Source: Muscardinus avellanarius
Lineage: Eukaryota > Chordata > Mammalia > Rodentia > Gliridae
Assembly: GCA_963383645.1 (NCBI GenBank)
Contig: OY726565.1
Span: forward strand, 29,102,966-29,166,965
DNA: 64,000 nucleotides
Reading direction: 5' to 3'
The translations under genes were made by a program, and so were the position numbers. Under the pieces are notes generated by a model. It worked only from the letters and a program-made list of their open reading frames with translations, ran no database searches and was not told where the DNA came from. Below, one piece after another: positions 63,892-64,000 of this stretch (positions within the stretch are counted from its first letter, which is position 1; each line of letters starts with the position of its first letter).

Positions 63892-64000
63892 AAACATGTG
63901 ATACTTGTTGTTCTGTGTCTGGCTTATTTTGTTTAACATGATATCTTCTGGTTTCATCCAGCGACAGGGTTTTGCTTCTTCATGGTTGAGTAATACTCTG
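63680..64000 (-). mobile_element. L1 3' end, runs out of the window
   Basis: Reverse orientation L1: 3'UTR, a (GT)n array (about 63847-63888), then ORF2 end (ggtttcatccagcgacaggg, catggttgagtaatactctg). It continues past position 64000. Confidence 0.75.

Noticed and set aside
1..64000. CRISPR arrays, operons, prophage or bacterial features
   Set aside because: The spliced vertebrate gene, SINEs and LINEs show nuclear mammalian DNA; the tandem repeats seen are microsatellites or VNTRs without unique spacers.

Overview
The window is mammalian nuclear DNA holding the middle of one multi-exon gene, CD109, on the + strand. CD109 is a GPI-anchored, thioester-containing member of the alpha-2-macroglobulin/complement family. 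I placed 22 consecutive coding exons between 1864 and 62800 (3,029 coding bases, about 1,009 codons). All have GT-AG introns and matching codon phases, with no internal stop. Recalled human gene structure (33 exons; HPA-15 site in exon 19) makes them exons 7 to 28. The signal peptide, N-terminal domains, furin site and GPI signal lie outside the window.

The repeats point to a squirrel-like rodent (Sciuridae: ground squirrel, marmot or relative). Dozens of dimeric B1-dID SINEs, a few plain ID elements, and L1 elements ending in 'tgcaccaataaaa' fill the introns. Older layers common to all placental mammals are also present: MIR, L2, MER5-like hAT and Tigger-like DNA transposons, and old L1 fragments. 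The species is inference.

Layout: exon 7 lies at 1.9 kb. The 11.6-kb intron 7 carries a 2.76-kb L1-derived element (7357-10112, minus). Exons 8-14 run from 13.5 to 21.1 kb (macroglobulin domains), exons 15-18 from 25.1 to 33.5 kb (MG6 and bait region), and exons 19-22 from 34.4 to 39.4 kb. Intron 22 holds an old L1 (41.78-44.75 kb, minus) into which a 1.0-kb GC-rich composite retroposon inserted (43424-44437). Exon 23 (thioester motif) is at 45.0 kb. The 12-kb intron 23 holds an L2, L1 fragments and a second copy of the L1-derived element (51820-54655, minus). Exons 24-28 (thioester domain, including the VIHSEL hexapeptide) run from 57.1 to 62.8 kb.

The most unusual content is a set of non-autonomous retroposons that all end in the same L1 3' tail but have different bodies. 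They are (i) two copies of a HAL1-like element with L1 5'UTR and ORF1, in which ORF2 is replaced by an inverted piece of an ancient L1, each copy flanked by its own target-site duplication; (ii) an SVA-like element with about six copies of a ~98-bp GC-rich dimeric repeat, a ~270-bp middle and the L1 tail, with a 14-bp duplication; and (iii) a ~0.6-kb element with an unrecognised body containing a 138-codon open frame. No RNA gene, CRISPR array or second protein-coding host gene was found.
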